From Puccinia triticina (lineage: Eukaryota; Basidiomycota; Pucciniomycetes; Pucciniales; Pucciniaceae): 64,000 bases of DNA. Below, piece after piece: positions 44,764-54,978 of this stretch. The notes beneath the pieces are model-generated. The model saw only the letters and a program-made list of their open reading frames with translations. It had not been told where the DNA came from and ran no database searches. A program made the translations under genes and the position numbers. Numbering within the stretch: position 1 is the first letter of the stretch; each line of letters starts with the position of its first letter. Location: NCBI RefSeq assembly GCF_026914185.1, contig NC_070564.1, positions 1,736,001 through 1,800,000 on the forward strand, given 5' to 3'.

Positions 44764-47288
44764 GGGTCAGCCTAAATGCACTCCAAACTTTTACTTCATG
44801 CACTCCACACTTTTGGCTTTGGGGAGCCAGCACTCCAAAAAAGTTGGAGTGCCTTGATTTTGTACTCCCAAAACATGGAGTCCCCAGATGGGCACTCCAT
44901 GTTTTTTGGAGTACACAACTGGGTACTCCAAAATTGACCAAAATAGGGGAGTGCAGCTAGATGCACTCCAAAAAAAATGGAGTGCAAGCCCAAGCACTCC
45001 ACCTTTTCAGTGAAGGATTTTGGCTTTGCACTCCAGCTAGCAAATACCAAATGGAGTGCATTGGGGTGCACTCCAAGTCTCCTTTTTTTTGGAGTGCCCA
45101 CAGCAATCACACCTCTTGATGACCGGTCTGGACCGGTCATTGAGGGGACTCACACGACTGGTCATCCAGAGGACTCATACCTCTCAATGACCGGCGCGGA
45201 CCGGTCATCAGTCACACCTCTCGATGACCGGTGTGTACCGGTCAGCGAGGGGAGGTGCTACTCTCAATGACCGGTCTTTACCGGTCATTGAGGGGACTCC
45301 CACCTCTTGATGACCGGCGCGGACCAATCATCAGTCACACCTCCCGATGACCGGTCACCACCGGTCATTGAGAAGACTCACACCTCTTGATGATCGGTCA
45401 GACCGGTCATTGAGGGGACTCACACCTCTCAATGACCGGTCATCACCGGTCATCGAGGTGAGTCGCATTTCTTGATGACCGGTCAGACCAGTCATCCAGG
45501 GTAATAACACCTCTTGATGACCGGTGTGTACCAGTCATTGAGGGGAGGTGCTACTCTTGATGACCGGTTGGTCTGACCGGTCATCGAGAGGAGATGTTAC
45601 TCCCCTTGATGACCGGCACAGACCGGTCATTGAGAGATGTGACTCACCTCAATGACCGGTCATCACCGGTCATTGAGTGTTATTTGTCAGAATATCTGTC
45701 TCTCTGTCCGCTCACATTCCCCTACCATCCCCAGTCCCCAGTAAATTTTCCAGTGCCCAGTCCCCAGTAAAGTATTCTGTCTTCAGTCCCCAGTACCCAG
45801 TCCCCAGTAAATTATTCAGTCCCCAGTACCCAGTCCCCAGTAAATTATCTAGTCCCCAGTCCCCAGTCCCCAGTAAAGTATTCTTTCCCAGTCTCCAGTA
45901 AAGTTCCCTGTTCCTGTCCTGTCCTCTGTCCAGTTCCAGTTCCTGTCCCTGTCCCCTATCCCAGTTCCTGTCCTGTCCCTGTCACTGACTTGTTATTACA
46001 GATGTTAGTTTATTTTGTCTTGTATGTTACATGCTGTTAGGCCCCCTCTGGATCTTGTGCAGGGGGCTCTCTAGTTGTGTATACATGTCCGCTCCTCGAG
46101 TATGAAATAAAATCATCGAGTCAGAGCCCAACAACAAGAGACCCACTTTTGCCCAACCTGAGTCAAGCTCCTCTTTCAAAAACCCCCACTACTCGCCTCC
46201 CATATTCTCAGTCAACAAGCGTAACCTCAACATTATTACCCTCGATGACCGGTCTGACCGGTCATCGAGTGGTGTGAGCGGTGTGAGCCCTCTCGATGAC
46301 CGACCGGTCATCGGGAGCATCGAGAGGTGTGAGTCCCTTCAATGACCGGTCTGTGCCGGTCATCAAGGGGAGCAGCACCTCCTCTCGATGACCGGTCAGA
46401 CCAACCGTTCATTGAGAGTAGCACCTCCCCTCGATGACTGGTACACACTGGTCATCCAGAGGAGGTGTTATTCCCCTTGATGACCGGTCTGACTGGTCAT
46501 TGAGGGATGTGACTCACCTCGATGACCGGTCATCACTGGTCATCAAGAGGTGTTATTACCCTCAATGACCGGTCTGACCGGTCATCGAGAGATGTGACTT
46601 GCCTCGATGACCGGTCATCAAGAGGAGGTTTTATTAGCCTCGATGACCGGTGTGACCGATTATTGAGGTGTGAGTCCCCTCAATGACCGGTCTGTGCCTG
46701 TCATCGGGAGGTGTGACCAGTCCGTGCCGGTCATCGAGAGGTGTGAGTCCCCTCGGTGACCGGCACAGACCGGTCATCAAGAGGAGATGTTACTCCCCTT
46801 GATGACCGGCACAGACCGGTCATCAAGAGGTGTGATTTCTGTGATTTGCCTCAATGACCGGCGGTCCGGTACAGACTGGTCATTGAGAGGAGATGTTAAT
46901 CCGCTCAATGCCGGTCTGTACCGGTCATGGATATCAGGAGGATCAAGTGGGGTGTGTTTGTACATAGCCCAGTTGAAGTTGTAGGCACTCCAGCTCTGGC
47001 TGGAGTGCACAGTACTGCACTCCCCTTTTGAGGAGGAGAAATATCAGGAATGGAGTGCTGGGGGAATGCACTCCAATCTGATGGAGTGAGACTCATGGGC
47101 ACTCATTACATTTCCTGGCCACTGGAGTTCTTTGTGGTGCACTCCAAAGAGTCTTGAGTCCCCAGTTCTGCACTCCAATTGACTTGGAGTACTCTAGTCT
47201 GTACTCCAACAATCATTGGAGTGCACACTCCATACACTCACTTTTGGAGTGCTTTTGGGATTTTTTTGGAGTGCATTTAGGCTGACCC
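44764..47288. mobile_element. 2.5-kb TIR element built of hairpin modules
   Basis: Starts GGGTCAGCCTAAATGCACTC and ends with its inverse. It is flanked by a perfect 8-bp duplication TAAAAATA (44,756-44,763 and 47,289-47,296). Outer zones (about 44,780-45,110 and 46,985-47,280) consist of GCACTCCA...TGGAGTGC hairpins. The core (about 45,115-45,680 and 46,235-46,930) consists of tens of hairpins of the type CTCGATGACCGGT / ACCGGTCATCGAG. Between the core blocks is an array of CCAGTCCCCAGTAAA units (45,730-45,960). No gene; open frames are repeat artefacts. A hAT-like origin is suggested by the 8-bp duplication. Confidence 0.9.
45730..45990 (+). repeat. Short tandem array CAGTCCCCAGTAAA / CCAGTTCCTGTCC
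   Basis: Irregular tandem copies of CCAGTCCCCAGTAAA(TT/G)ATTC, turning into CCTGTCC repeats, at the centre of the hairpin element. Non-coding. Confidence 0.8.
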
Positions 47289-47296
47289 TAAAAATA

Positions 47297-47960
47297 CTAC
47301 TCTAAACTATGCTAAAATCTAAAGGTAGCGTAGCGGCCCATTGTTGGGACTTGTGTTAAGTTAGAGCTGCCCCGTGACCAAAGAATACCGGCGCACTCGC
47401 TGAGTGCAGGACCCAATGGCTGCCAGCCTCCGCCAGCACACCCTTGCCAAACAACAAAAGAAGCCAGGGATGACTACAGATTTACATTGTCCACTCCCTG
47501 GCTGGGCGTTCGCTGGTTTGACCTGTGTGGTCACCGCCGGGCCCCCTTTGGGGCGGCGTTCTCCCTTTGTGGGGCTTCCAGACTACTTCAGGTCTGTGTG
47601 GGTAGTCCCGGGAGCTACTCTGGTAGGTCCCCAAGGCTAACCCGTACGGGCTGAGTGTGAGGAGGGTCTTTCCTTCTCCTCCTTTTCCCTGTACTCAGGA
47701 GTGGGGAGGGAGAAGCTGTTTTGGGAAGCGGTGCTTCCCTCTTACAGTGAGACCTGCCTCTTTAGGCGGTTGATCTCACGCGTTGGCGTGGATCACTCTT
47801 GAAAAGGCCGGAGCCCGCACCCATAACTCAGGGGGGGAAATCCTGAGCCTGGCTCCGCGCCTATGCCCATCCCTCAGCGGTTGGACCTGCCTGTCCGCTT
47901 TGTCTTACGCCAGTCAGACTGTATAGCTTGTCATTGTGCCCTTAATCATAAATTTTAATG
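47297..47960. other. Right flank of the hairpin element, nothing coding
   Basis: The first 45 bp continue the 'GCTACACTA' family interrupted by the hairpin element. GGGACTTGTGTTAAGTTAG at about 47,348 matches the end of the 6838 TIR family. The rest, up to the reverse transcriptase stop, is probably the 3' part of the DIRS-like element. Confidence 0.4.
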
Positions 47961-49358
47961 TTAGACTTGAACTATAAGCTCCTCTAGGTCGCGTGGGACC
48001 TCTATGAGGAGTTGATCCTGCGCCCTGTGACCGTCGCGCCGTCCTCTGGAGAGCGCATCTGCGCGTTTTTTGGCGGATACTACCCGTTTGGCTACCAAGT
48101 TTATCTGGTGTTTAATTAGTATCTTCTGAATTATCTTCCATTCGGAATTCACGAAGCGGTCGCCGGATTTCCTTTGGAGGATGACTGATTCCGTGGTCGA
48201 GTTGTCGGTCCACACAATGAACATCTTGCTCCCCTGAGCGCCCAGCTTGATGAGCATCAGCAGACCCAGTCGTACGGCAATAGTTTCTAGCCTTGCAATG
48301 CGCTCCTTTTCCGAGTCCAAGGTTAGGCCCTTCGCCAGCAGTTCTGCCAAGCGCAATCTGAACTGTGCCCACTTTTGGCCAATCAGAACTCCTATCCCAA
48401 ATTTTGTAGATGCGTCTCCTACCCAACCGACTTCTGTTGGGTCTGGGTTCGCAATGAGCCTGGTTGCTTGGAATTCCTTCAGGGATGTGAGCCATTCGTG
48501 TAAGTCTTCATTGACGTCTCGTGGTACTGGTCGGTGCGACTGTCTGTCCTGCCACTCAATCATCCATTTGTACAGACTACAGATGTAACAGCGTAGTTGC
48601 GGTAGCGCGTAAGCTACATGATTCAACCGACCTGCTAATATCTCAACTTCCCCGTAGCCAAACTTTGCCCCTTGTTCAAGGAAGGCTTGAATCTGGTTGA
48701 TCCTCTTGCTGAGCTTATCTGCCGGTAGTCGGACCGTCTTGTGCCGGCCATTCCATATGAACCCAAGGTATTTCTGCTCCTCCAAGAATGGAGAGAATTT
48801 TTCTTTGTTTGTCTTCACGCCTAGTTGGTCCGAGTGTTTCACAATGTCGATCATCTCCAGGTCTGAATGTGCGCTTTTGACAAACAAGTTGTTGTCCACC
48901 CACCAAAAGATGGCGAGGACCTTGAATTCCTTCAGCATTATTGACTTCCATGTGTCCGCTGGCCGGCCGAACGACCCGCATCCAGCGACTCCACCAAAAG
49001 TTATCCTTGTATCTAGCATGAATTTGTCGTCAAAGGTCCTTACCATAAGGTACGGCCATTCGTCCGGCGCCGTTGGAATTTGGCGGTATGCCTTTTCCCA
49101 ATCAAAGATGGCAAGGAGGACTGGTTCTTCCAGTTCCCGGATGAACTTGGCCACGGTATTGAAGTCGTCCCAGGTGGTTGGGAAGTTGTTTGAGTCCACG
49201 AACGAGTTAACTGAGGGTATGCCCTGCCGTCCGTGGGGGAAAGATAAGTCGTTTATGGGGCGCAGTGAGCCGTCACCGTTTATAACGGCGCCAAGCGGAC
49301 TTGTCCGGAAGAACTTGAAATGTCGTGATACCTCTTCTTTTTTGAAAGGCCCAAACAT
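47961..49358 (-). CDS. DIRS-like reverse transcriptase/RNase H, active site altered
   Basis: An open frame of 465 residues. RT motifs in order: FRTSPLGAVINGDGSLRPIN, AIFDWEKAYRQIP (catalytic D), ITFGGVAGCGSF and FWWVDNNLFVK. The RNase H part follows: GWVGDASTKFGIGVLIG (D), ARLETIAVRLGL (E), IVWTDNSTTESV (D) and KKRADALSRG (D). This arrangement is that of the DIRS/Ngaro type of tyrosine-recombinase retrotransposons. The second aspartate of the xxDD active site is asparagine (VDN, codon AAC after GAC), which a CpG-to-CpA change could explain, so the enzyme is probably inactive despite the open frame. The 5' end may be truncated. Confidence 0.82.
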   Translation of the reverse strand: MFGPFKKEEVSRHFKFFRTSPLGAVINGDGSLRPINDLSFPHGRQGIPSVNSFVDSNNFPTTWDDFNTVAKFIRELEEPVLLAIFDWEKAYRQIPTAPDEWPYLMVRTFDDKFMLDTRITFGGVAGCGSFGRPADTWKSIMLKEFKVLAIFWWVDNNLFVKSAHSDLEMIDIVKHSDQLGVKTNKEKFSPFLEEQKYLGFIWNGRHKTVRLPADKLSKRINQIQAFLEQGAKFGYGEVEILAGRLNHVAYALPQLRCYICSLYKWMIEWQDRQSHRPVPRDVNEDLHEWLTSLKEFQATRLIANPDPTEVGWVGDASTKFGIGVLIGQKWAQFRLRLAELLAKGLTLDSEKERIARLETIAVRLGLLMLIKLGAQGSKMFIVWTDNSTTESVILQRKSGDRFVNSEWKIIQKILIKHQINLVAKRVVSAKKRADALSRGRRDGHRAQDQLLIEVPRDLEELIVQV

Positions 49359-49498
49359 CCTCCCTGCCGCTACCTTTGGTACTTGCTTCTCTGGAACGAC
49401 TGTACACCTTAGATCCTCGCTTGAACATGAATAGATCCTAATCTAGAGCTTGTAGCATCTCAACAAGCAACACCCCAGCCTGAAAAAAACTTATTTTC

Positions 49499-49870
49499 TC
49501 ATGCCCATAGCGTGTCGAAAAGAGGCTCCTCTCCTCCCGCCCGGAAACTGTGGCCCAGGAGGCCGTGGTAGCCGGCCGCCGAGAAAACCAAGTTTGGCGC
49601 GTTCATCACAGCGCGTTGGGTTAGAAGTTGTTGTGTGTTGCCTTTGTTGTAGCCAAAAAGAGACGTGTTAGCGCTCCCAACCTCTTTCAACCTACATTTT
49701 AAAGCACCCATAGGACATAAACGTGTTTGGTTGTTCTGTCAGGATCAGGAACTGTGGGGTGCCTAGAGCCACTGTCTTTGCTGATCGCAACAATATGGTC
49801 ACCTCCGGCCCGAACAAGGCGTCTGAGGAGAAAACAACATTGGACGTGAGCAGTGGCAAAAGTAATTACC
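49499..49870 (-). pseudogene. Tyrosine recombinase fragment (DIRS-like)
   Basis: C-terminal part of a tyrosine recombinase: TSLFGYNKGNTQQLLTQRAV, then GLLGHSFRAGGEE, where H-S-F-R holds the conserved His and Arg. Just upstream (about 49,710-49,870) a second frame encodes a weaker continuation, implying a frameshift. The catalytic tyrosine region is not seen. It lies 5' of the reverse transcriptase on the same strand. Confidence 0.6.
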
Positions 49871-50277
49871 AATAAAGATAAAGAGGGTGGGTAGGAAAAT
49901 GAGCAAGATAAATAATATTGGTCAGTAATCTAACGGGGATTAATCAGCCAACGGGCAAAACAGAGAAGGAAAAAGGCCTTATGTATGTACATATAAATAG
50001 GGAGTTGAAAAATCGACTCCCAGAAATTAAATTATCAACTCCCAAATGGCATTTACGTTGCACGGACCGGTTCACAACGTCCACCCCTGCTCCGCGGGAC
50101 AAAAAGTTGACCCGCGCGGATTTGGGAGTCGGAAAATTAATTCCTCCCTTGAGAATGGGAGTCAAAAATTTAATTTTACAAAAATTCCACAAATATACAA
50201 ATAAATTCATATCTCCTCAGTGGAGCACCTAAACCCCCCAAAAATTTTACAGTGGGCAGAATACCCTCTTAAAGCAT

Positions 50278-50440
50278 ATGACGAGCTTCAAGGCATTAGC
50301 ACACCCCATAATATGCATGTGCGGTTGGGGGTCAAATTTGGCTGATTTCCTACTAAGGAAATCCACCAAAGCCTTAGATACAGTGCCCCAAAGTGCACCA
50401 AACTTTTACAGTGGGCAGAATACCCTCTTAAAGGTACTAG
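50278..50440 (+). repeat. Subterminal ~165-bp repeat, left copy
   Basis: GAGCTTCAAGGCATTAGCAC...CAGTGGGCAGAATACCCTCTTAAAG. Related copies lie at 52,733-52,862 (same strand) and 53,347-53,830 (three inverted copies). Confidence 0.85.
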
Positions 50441-51676
50441 AGGCCAAGGCGGCTTTGCCGCTGCAAACTTCAAAGTTTTCTCCACCCACTTCACCTCCTT
50501 GGCCCTCACCTTCTCCTAAACTTCATGGCAAAGTCACACACACTTGCAAACTTCATGAAATCCTGATAGAGCATAACATTGGTTGCTGGTTATACCCATC
50601 TTCTGGGAGAATCTTGAGCCCCTATTAAAACTATTGACATACAATTTGATGCAAACAAGAAAAATTATCCGGCACCTAAAATAATTCAGCAACAACCAAC
50701 CCAGAAAATCTGGCACATCAGCCTAAATTTACTGTGAGAGATGTTTGCCCGCCAGTAATATATTACGCGCTGAATTCATCCTTTATCCTACCAGAACTTT
50801 TATTTATTTAACCCTTCTTCAATACTATCAATAGCATTAACCCCCAGGACACCTCCCATTTTCATTCTGCAAATTTTCCTCTCATTTACTGTGGCTAGCC
50901 CCAACACCAGAAGGACAGTCTACCAGATCACTCATAGGAACTCCAGTTTTGGTTCACCCTTTGTTGGTAACTTGACAATCAGATTGCCAACAAAAAAGAG
51001 CATATCAGTATTACTGAATGTCATTGGCAAACTGTTACAAGGAGCTTTAGGTACTTCTCCCAGAAATACTTTGTTTTGATACATCAGATTAACCTGTTTC
51101 CAGCAACCAGTAAGGGCCTTGGTTCAAATGACAACTTCAATCAACTTTGCTTCTTGCCTAGCTGTAGCAGCAGGTTGGACTTCTACTTGGTATCTCCACC
51201 AAAATAACTTCATATGTACATTGCCATAATTCTGCATTACTCCTCTTGCAAGAGTTTGCAACCTAAAGCTGGTGAGGTGTGTGAAACAGACAAGGCAAGG
51301 GACGCCAGGGAGGTCAGCATTGATTTTCTGGAGAGGGCAAGTAGGGGGAGAGCAAGGGCAAGGTCAAAGAGAAGTGGCGAGTGCCCTCTCCTGAGGGGAC
51401 CCCATTGACCCCGCTGAGGAAGAGAGGACTGTGTAGCTGACTATCAGAGTTGTAGGTCCAACGAGCCGTATCCAGACAGACAACAGGATTTTCAGCTCGA
51501 TAACCCCGGAGATGAGACTGAAGCGGAAAAGATTGTAAGCGAGGGGGTGCGGGGCTATAGGAGCGGTCGCCGGGCGCAAGAGGCGGATGCTTGTGTGAGA
51601 CAATCTAATGAAAGGGACGCTGGCGTCAGCGGGGGGTTCAAAGACGAGCAGACAATTGGGCAAGCAGTTGATGACA

Positions 51677-51829
51677 ATTTTTACGGTTGTAGATGGTCAC
51701 TGTGTGGCCGGCCCGGTTGAACTGGTCTGCACACGCTAGTCCTGCTGGGCCGGATCCAATGATTGCTGCCTTCTTGCCCATTCGCTCCACTGGAGGCCGG
51801 GGGACTCTCCATCAAAGAACGAATGATTC
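51677..51829 (-). pseudogene. Captured fragment of glutamate synthase (NADH-GOGAT)
   Basis: The minus strand encodes [20 protein letters not shown], then [20 protein letters not shown], the NAD/FAD dinucleotide-binding GxGxxG region at the start of the GOGAT small domain. A TGA lies in frame just upstream (SFVL-stop-WRVPRPP). The frame ends soon after. Only about 50 residues are recognisable. It lies inside the 4.3-kb TIR element, so it is a captured host-gene piece rather than a gene. GLT1 is the likely donor (inference). Confidence 0.75.
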
Positions 51830-52732
51830 TGGTCGTTCTCGAGGTGCAGTATGCTTCTGATAAGGTGCATCCAAAGTTGTTCCTGATGATGGATTATAGG
51901 AAGGTCGAGGTACGTTGCTGGCGGGGGCGATGGGGCCGGCAATAGCCGTGGGTCTTTTCGTCAATCTTGTCCTGGATGATTGAAGCCGGCTCTTGTGGTT
52001 TCCATGGAGCAAATTTGTAGGGGGGTTGAGGTAGATGGTGGCGGGTTTTGTGGAGGCGGAGACGAATGTGGATGCAAGGGCAGAGGGGTGCAAGGAGGAG
52101 TGGGGCCTGTCGATGGTTGACGGGGAGCACGACAAGCGAGGGGATTCCTGGGGCGGAGGTTGGCAACTGTTACTTAGTAGGTCCTAGCGGTTGTCTTGGC
52201 AAGGGGGTGGTTGGCCGGGAAATAAGCGCTTGCCACACAGGTCAGAGGTACGGAAGGGGTGTGGCGGTGGTGTGTTTGTCAAGGCAGGATGTAAGTGCCA
52301 GTCGAGTCTGGTGGATATTGAGGGCTGTGCCAGGTGGTGCTGAATTTTCTACAAAACAGGGTGTTCAATTGCATGTTTTTGTCCCCCAGGGTGTCCTCTG
52401 CCGCTGTAATTCCAGCGTGCGGTTCATCCTCAACCCCCTCCGCTGTTGCACTTGCACAGTCTGAGGGGCTCTACTCGGTGTCCCCCCTTTGCATAATGCC
52501 TTCAATGCGGCGCGCTGGGGGCCATCCACCCACTATTTTAAACCCTACTAGACAGGGATGGATAGTGGGTTCAGTTTGTAGTGTTTGGATTTTGTCTTAA
52601 GAAGGCTTGTTTTTGTGATTTGTTTTTTTGAAACGGGGAACCCTTGTATTTTTTTTTGTAATTTGGTTAATTTGTAGGGGGAACCTTTGATCTTTGTTTC
52701 TGTGTTTCTCTGTCTTTAATAAACTTGGATAT

Positions 52733-53830
52733 GATGAGCTTCACGGCATTAGCACACCCCATCATAGGCATGTGCGGTTTGGGGTCAAATTTGGCCAATT
52801 TCCTGCTCAAGAAATCCACCAAAACCTTAGCTACAGTGCCCCAAAGTGCACCAAAATTTTAGCTCATCAATTTTATTACTCTCCACTCAAACTTTTAGCA
52901 TAAAGGCAGTAACTCAAGCACATGAAATAAATTAGAGGCAGCTGGGGACTTTTGGCCCCGCCGCAGGCAATAGTCCCTCCACCACAGATAATAGTGCAAT
53001 CGCCACAGTTAATAGTGCTTCCAACAAATTCTCCACAGTTTTTAGTCCCTTTGAAACAGTTAATATTGCCTACACCTCAGTTATTAGTTCCCCCGCCACA
53101 GTTATAGTCCCCCCGCCACAGTTAAGAATCCCTCCGCCGCCACAGATAATAGTGCGACCGCCACTGCTAATAGTGTGTCCGCCAAATTTGCCACAGTTTT
53201 TAGTCCCTTTGACACATTCAATAGTGCCTACACCTCAGTTTTTAGTCCCTCCGTCACAATGACCATAATTTTCTATGTGATGTTTTCCTCAAACGGTTTT
53301 GCAAGTTATGTTTTCAAATGGCAAATCTCTCATGTTATGTTTTCCTTGAAGCTCATCATATGCTTAAAAGAGGTTATTCTTCCCACTGTAAAATTTTGGT
53401 GCACTTTGGGGCACTGTAGCTAAGGCTTTGGTGGATTTCCTTAGACCCCCAACCTCACATGCCTATTATGGGGTGTGCTAATTCCGTGAAGCTCATCATA
53501 TGATTTTAAGAGGGTATTCTTCCCACTGTAAAAGTTTGGTGCAATTTGGGGCACTATATCTAAGGCTTTGGTGGATTTCCTTAGTAGGAAATGAGCTGAA
53601 TTTGACCCCAAACCGCACATGCCTATTATGGGGTGTGCTAATGCCGTGAAGCTCATCATATACCTTTAAGAGGGTATTCTGCCCACTGTAATAGTTTGGA
53701 GAACTTTGGGGCACTGTATCTAAGGCTTTGGTGGATTTCCTTAGTAGGAAATCAGCCAAATTTGACCCCCAACCGCACATGCATATTATGGGGTGTGCTA
53801 ATGCCGTGAAGCTTGTCATATGCTTTAAGA
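52733..53830. repeat. Subterminal repeat cluster and 'CAGTTAATAGT' stretch
   Basis: One forward copy of the ~165-bp unit (52,733-52,862), then 52,960-53,270 with many 'CCGCCACAGTTAATAGT' variants. Three inverted copies of the unit follow from 53,347 to 53,830 in tandem (starting about 53,347, 53,492 and 53,648). Confidence 0.75.
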
Positions 53831-54076
53831 GGGTATTCTGCCCACTGTAAAATTTTTGGGGGGTTTGGGTGCCCCACTGAGGAGATATGAATTTATTTGT
53901 ATATTTGTGATATTTTTGTAAAATTAAATTTTTGACTCCCATTCTCAAGGGAGGAATTAATTTTCCAACTTGCAAAATCCGCATGGGTCAACTTTTGGTC
54001 CCGCAGACCGGGGGTGGACGTTGTGACCCGGTCCGTGCAATGTAAATGCCATTTGGGAGTTGATAATTTAATTTCT

Positions 54077-54294
54077 GCACTGCCAGCATAATTGGATGGG
54101 TTGAGGTTATCCCAGTTAAACTGGGATGAACTCAACCAATTTAAACTTGGTTGATCTCAACTGATTAAATATAAATTCAAGGTACCCCCCTTGGGTTTAT
54201 ATTTCATTGGATGAGATCAACCCATTTTAAATTGGTTGAGTGCATCCTAGTTAAACTGGGATGTCTTCATCCCAGCCAAATATGCTGGCAGTGC
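54077..54294. mobile_element. 218-bp palindromic element inserted in the right arm
   Basis: Ends GCACTGCCAGCATA / TATGCTGGCAGTGC. It interrupts the sequence that is continuous in the left arm at about 50,020 (CTCCCAGAAATTAAATT). Inside are hairpin modules (ATCCCAGTTAAACTGGGAT, CAACCAATTTAAA). The duplication, if any, is only CT. Confidence 0.75.
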
Positions 54295-54325
54295 TGGGAG
54301 TCAATTTTTCAACTCCCTATAAATA

Positions 54326-54978
54326 TGTGGGTGGAAATCCAGCGTGATCGAGGTGTTGAGGCGTGTAAAATTTGTGTATCTTTATGAATTGGTTTACTTT
54401 TCCGGGCGAATACAGCATTGTAAAACAAGGCTCACAATCTGTATCCCGTAAAAATACATTTCTGAGTTCGAATGATGAAATTCCAAAGGTGGTTTCACAA
54501 GGTTTGTGAAACATCCAGTGTAATATTATGTAAGCCCTCTGTACACAGTATATTTACATTGTATGTATTACAATGTATAATTTACAAGGGCCGAGACAAG
54601 TCCGAAAGCCCTGGAAAAATACATATTACCCCATACATCCCATAAAATTCCAACGCATACCTTTCACAAGGGTTATGCCTTGTGAAATAAGTTTTGTAAA
54701 ATTCACGGACCCGGTAAAAAATGCGATTTTGTAAGACGTTGATGTTTTTCTGGTTCGTAAGAGCCGTGAAGAAATGACGTGTTGGTGCGCTGCTGATGCG
54801 GAATAATTTTTGAGAGCTAAGGTAGAAGGTAACACTGTCTGGTGGCCGATTTGATTGGGTAGGTTAATACTGCGAATGAACGGGAAGTGACCTTTCATCA
54901 ACAGGCCGACGGGTTTGTGCTACGAAGAATAGAAAGCGTGTTAAGTTCGTGTCTTCAGCGGGGCACCGAAGGACCCAC
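54326..54978. other. Region downstream of the SDR gene
   Basis: Non-coding; no repeat recognised. Confidence 0.45.

Larger units (their letters stand above)
50000..54317. mobile_element. 4.3-kb non-autonomous TIR element with a captured gene piece
   Basis: Starts GGGAGTTGAAAAATCGACTC and ends with the inverse of GGGAGTTGAAAAATTGACTC. It is flanked by a perfect 8-bp duplication TATAAATA (49,992-49,999 and 54,318-54,325). Long inverted arms (about 50,000-50,440 and 53,660-54,317) include ~165-bp subterminal repeats. The centre holds a glutamate synthase fragment. No transposase. A 218-bp element is inserted in the right arm. Confidence 0.88.
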
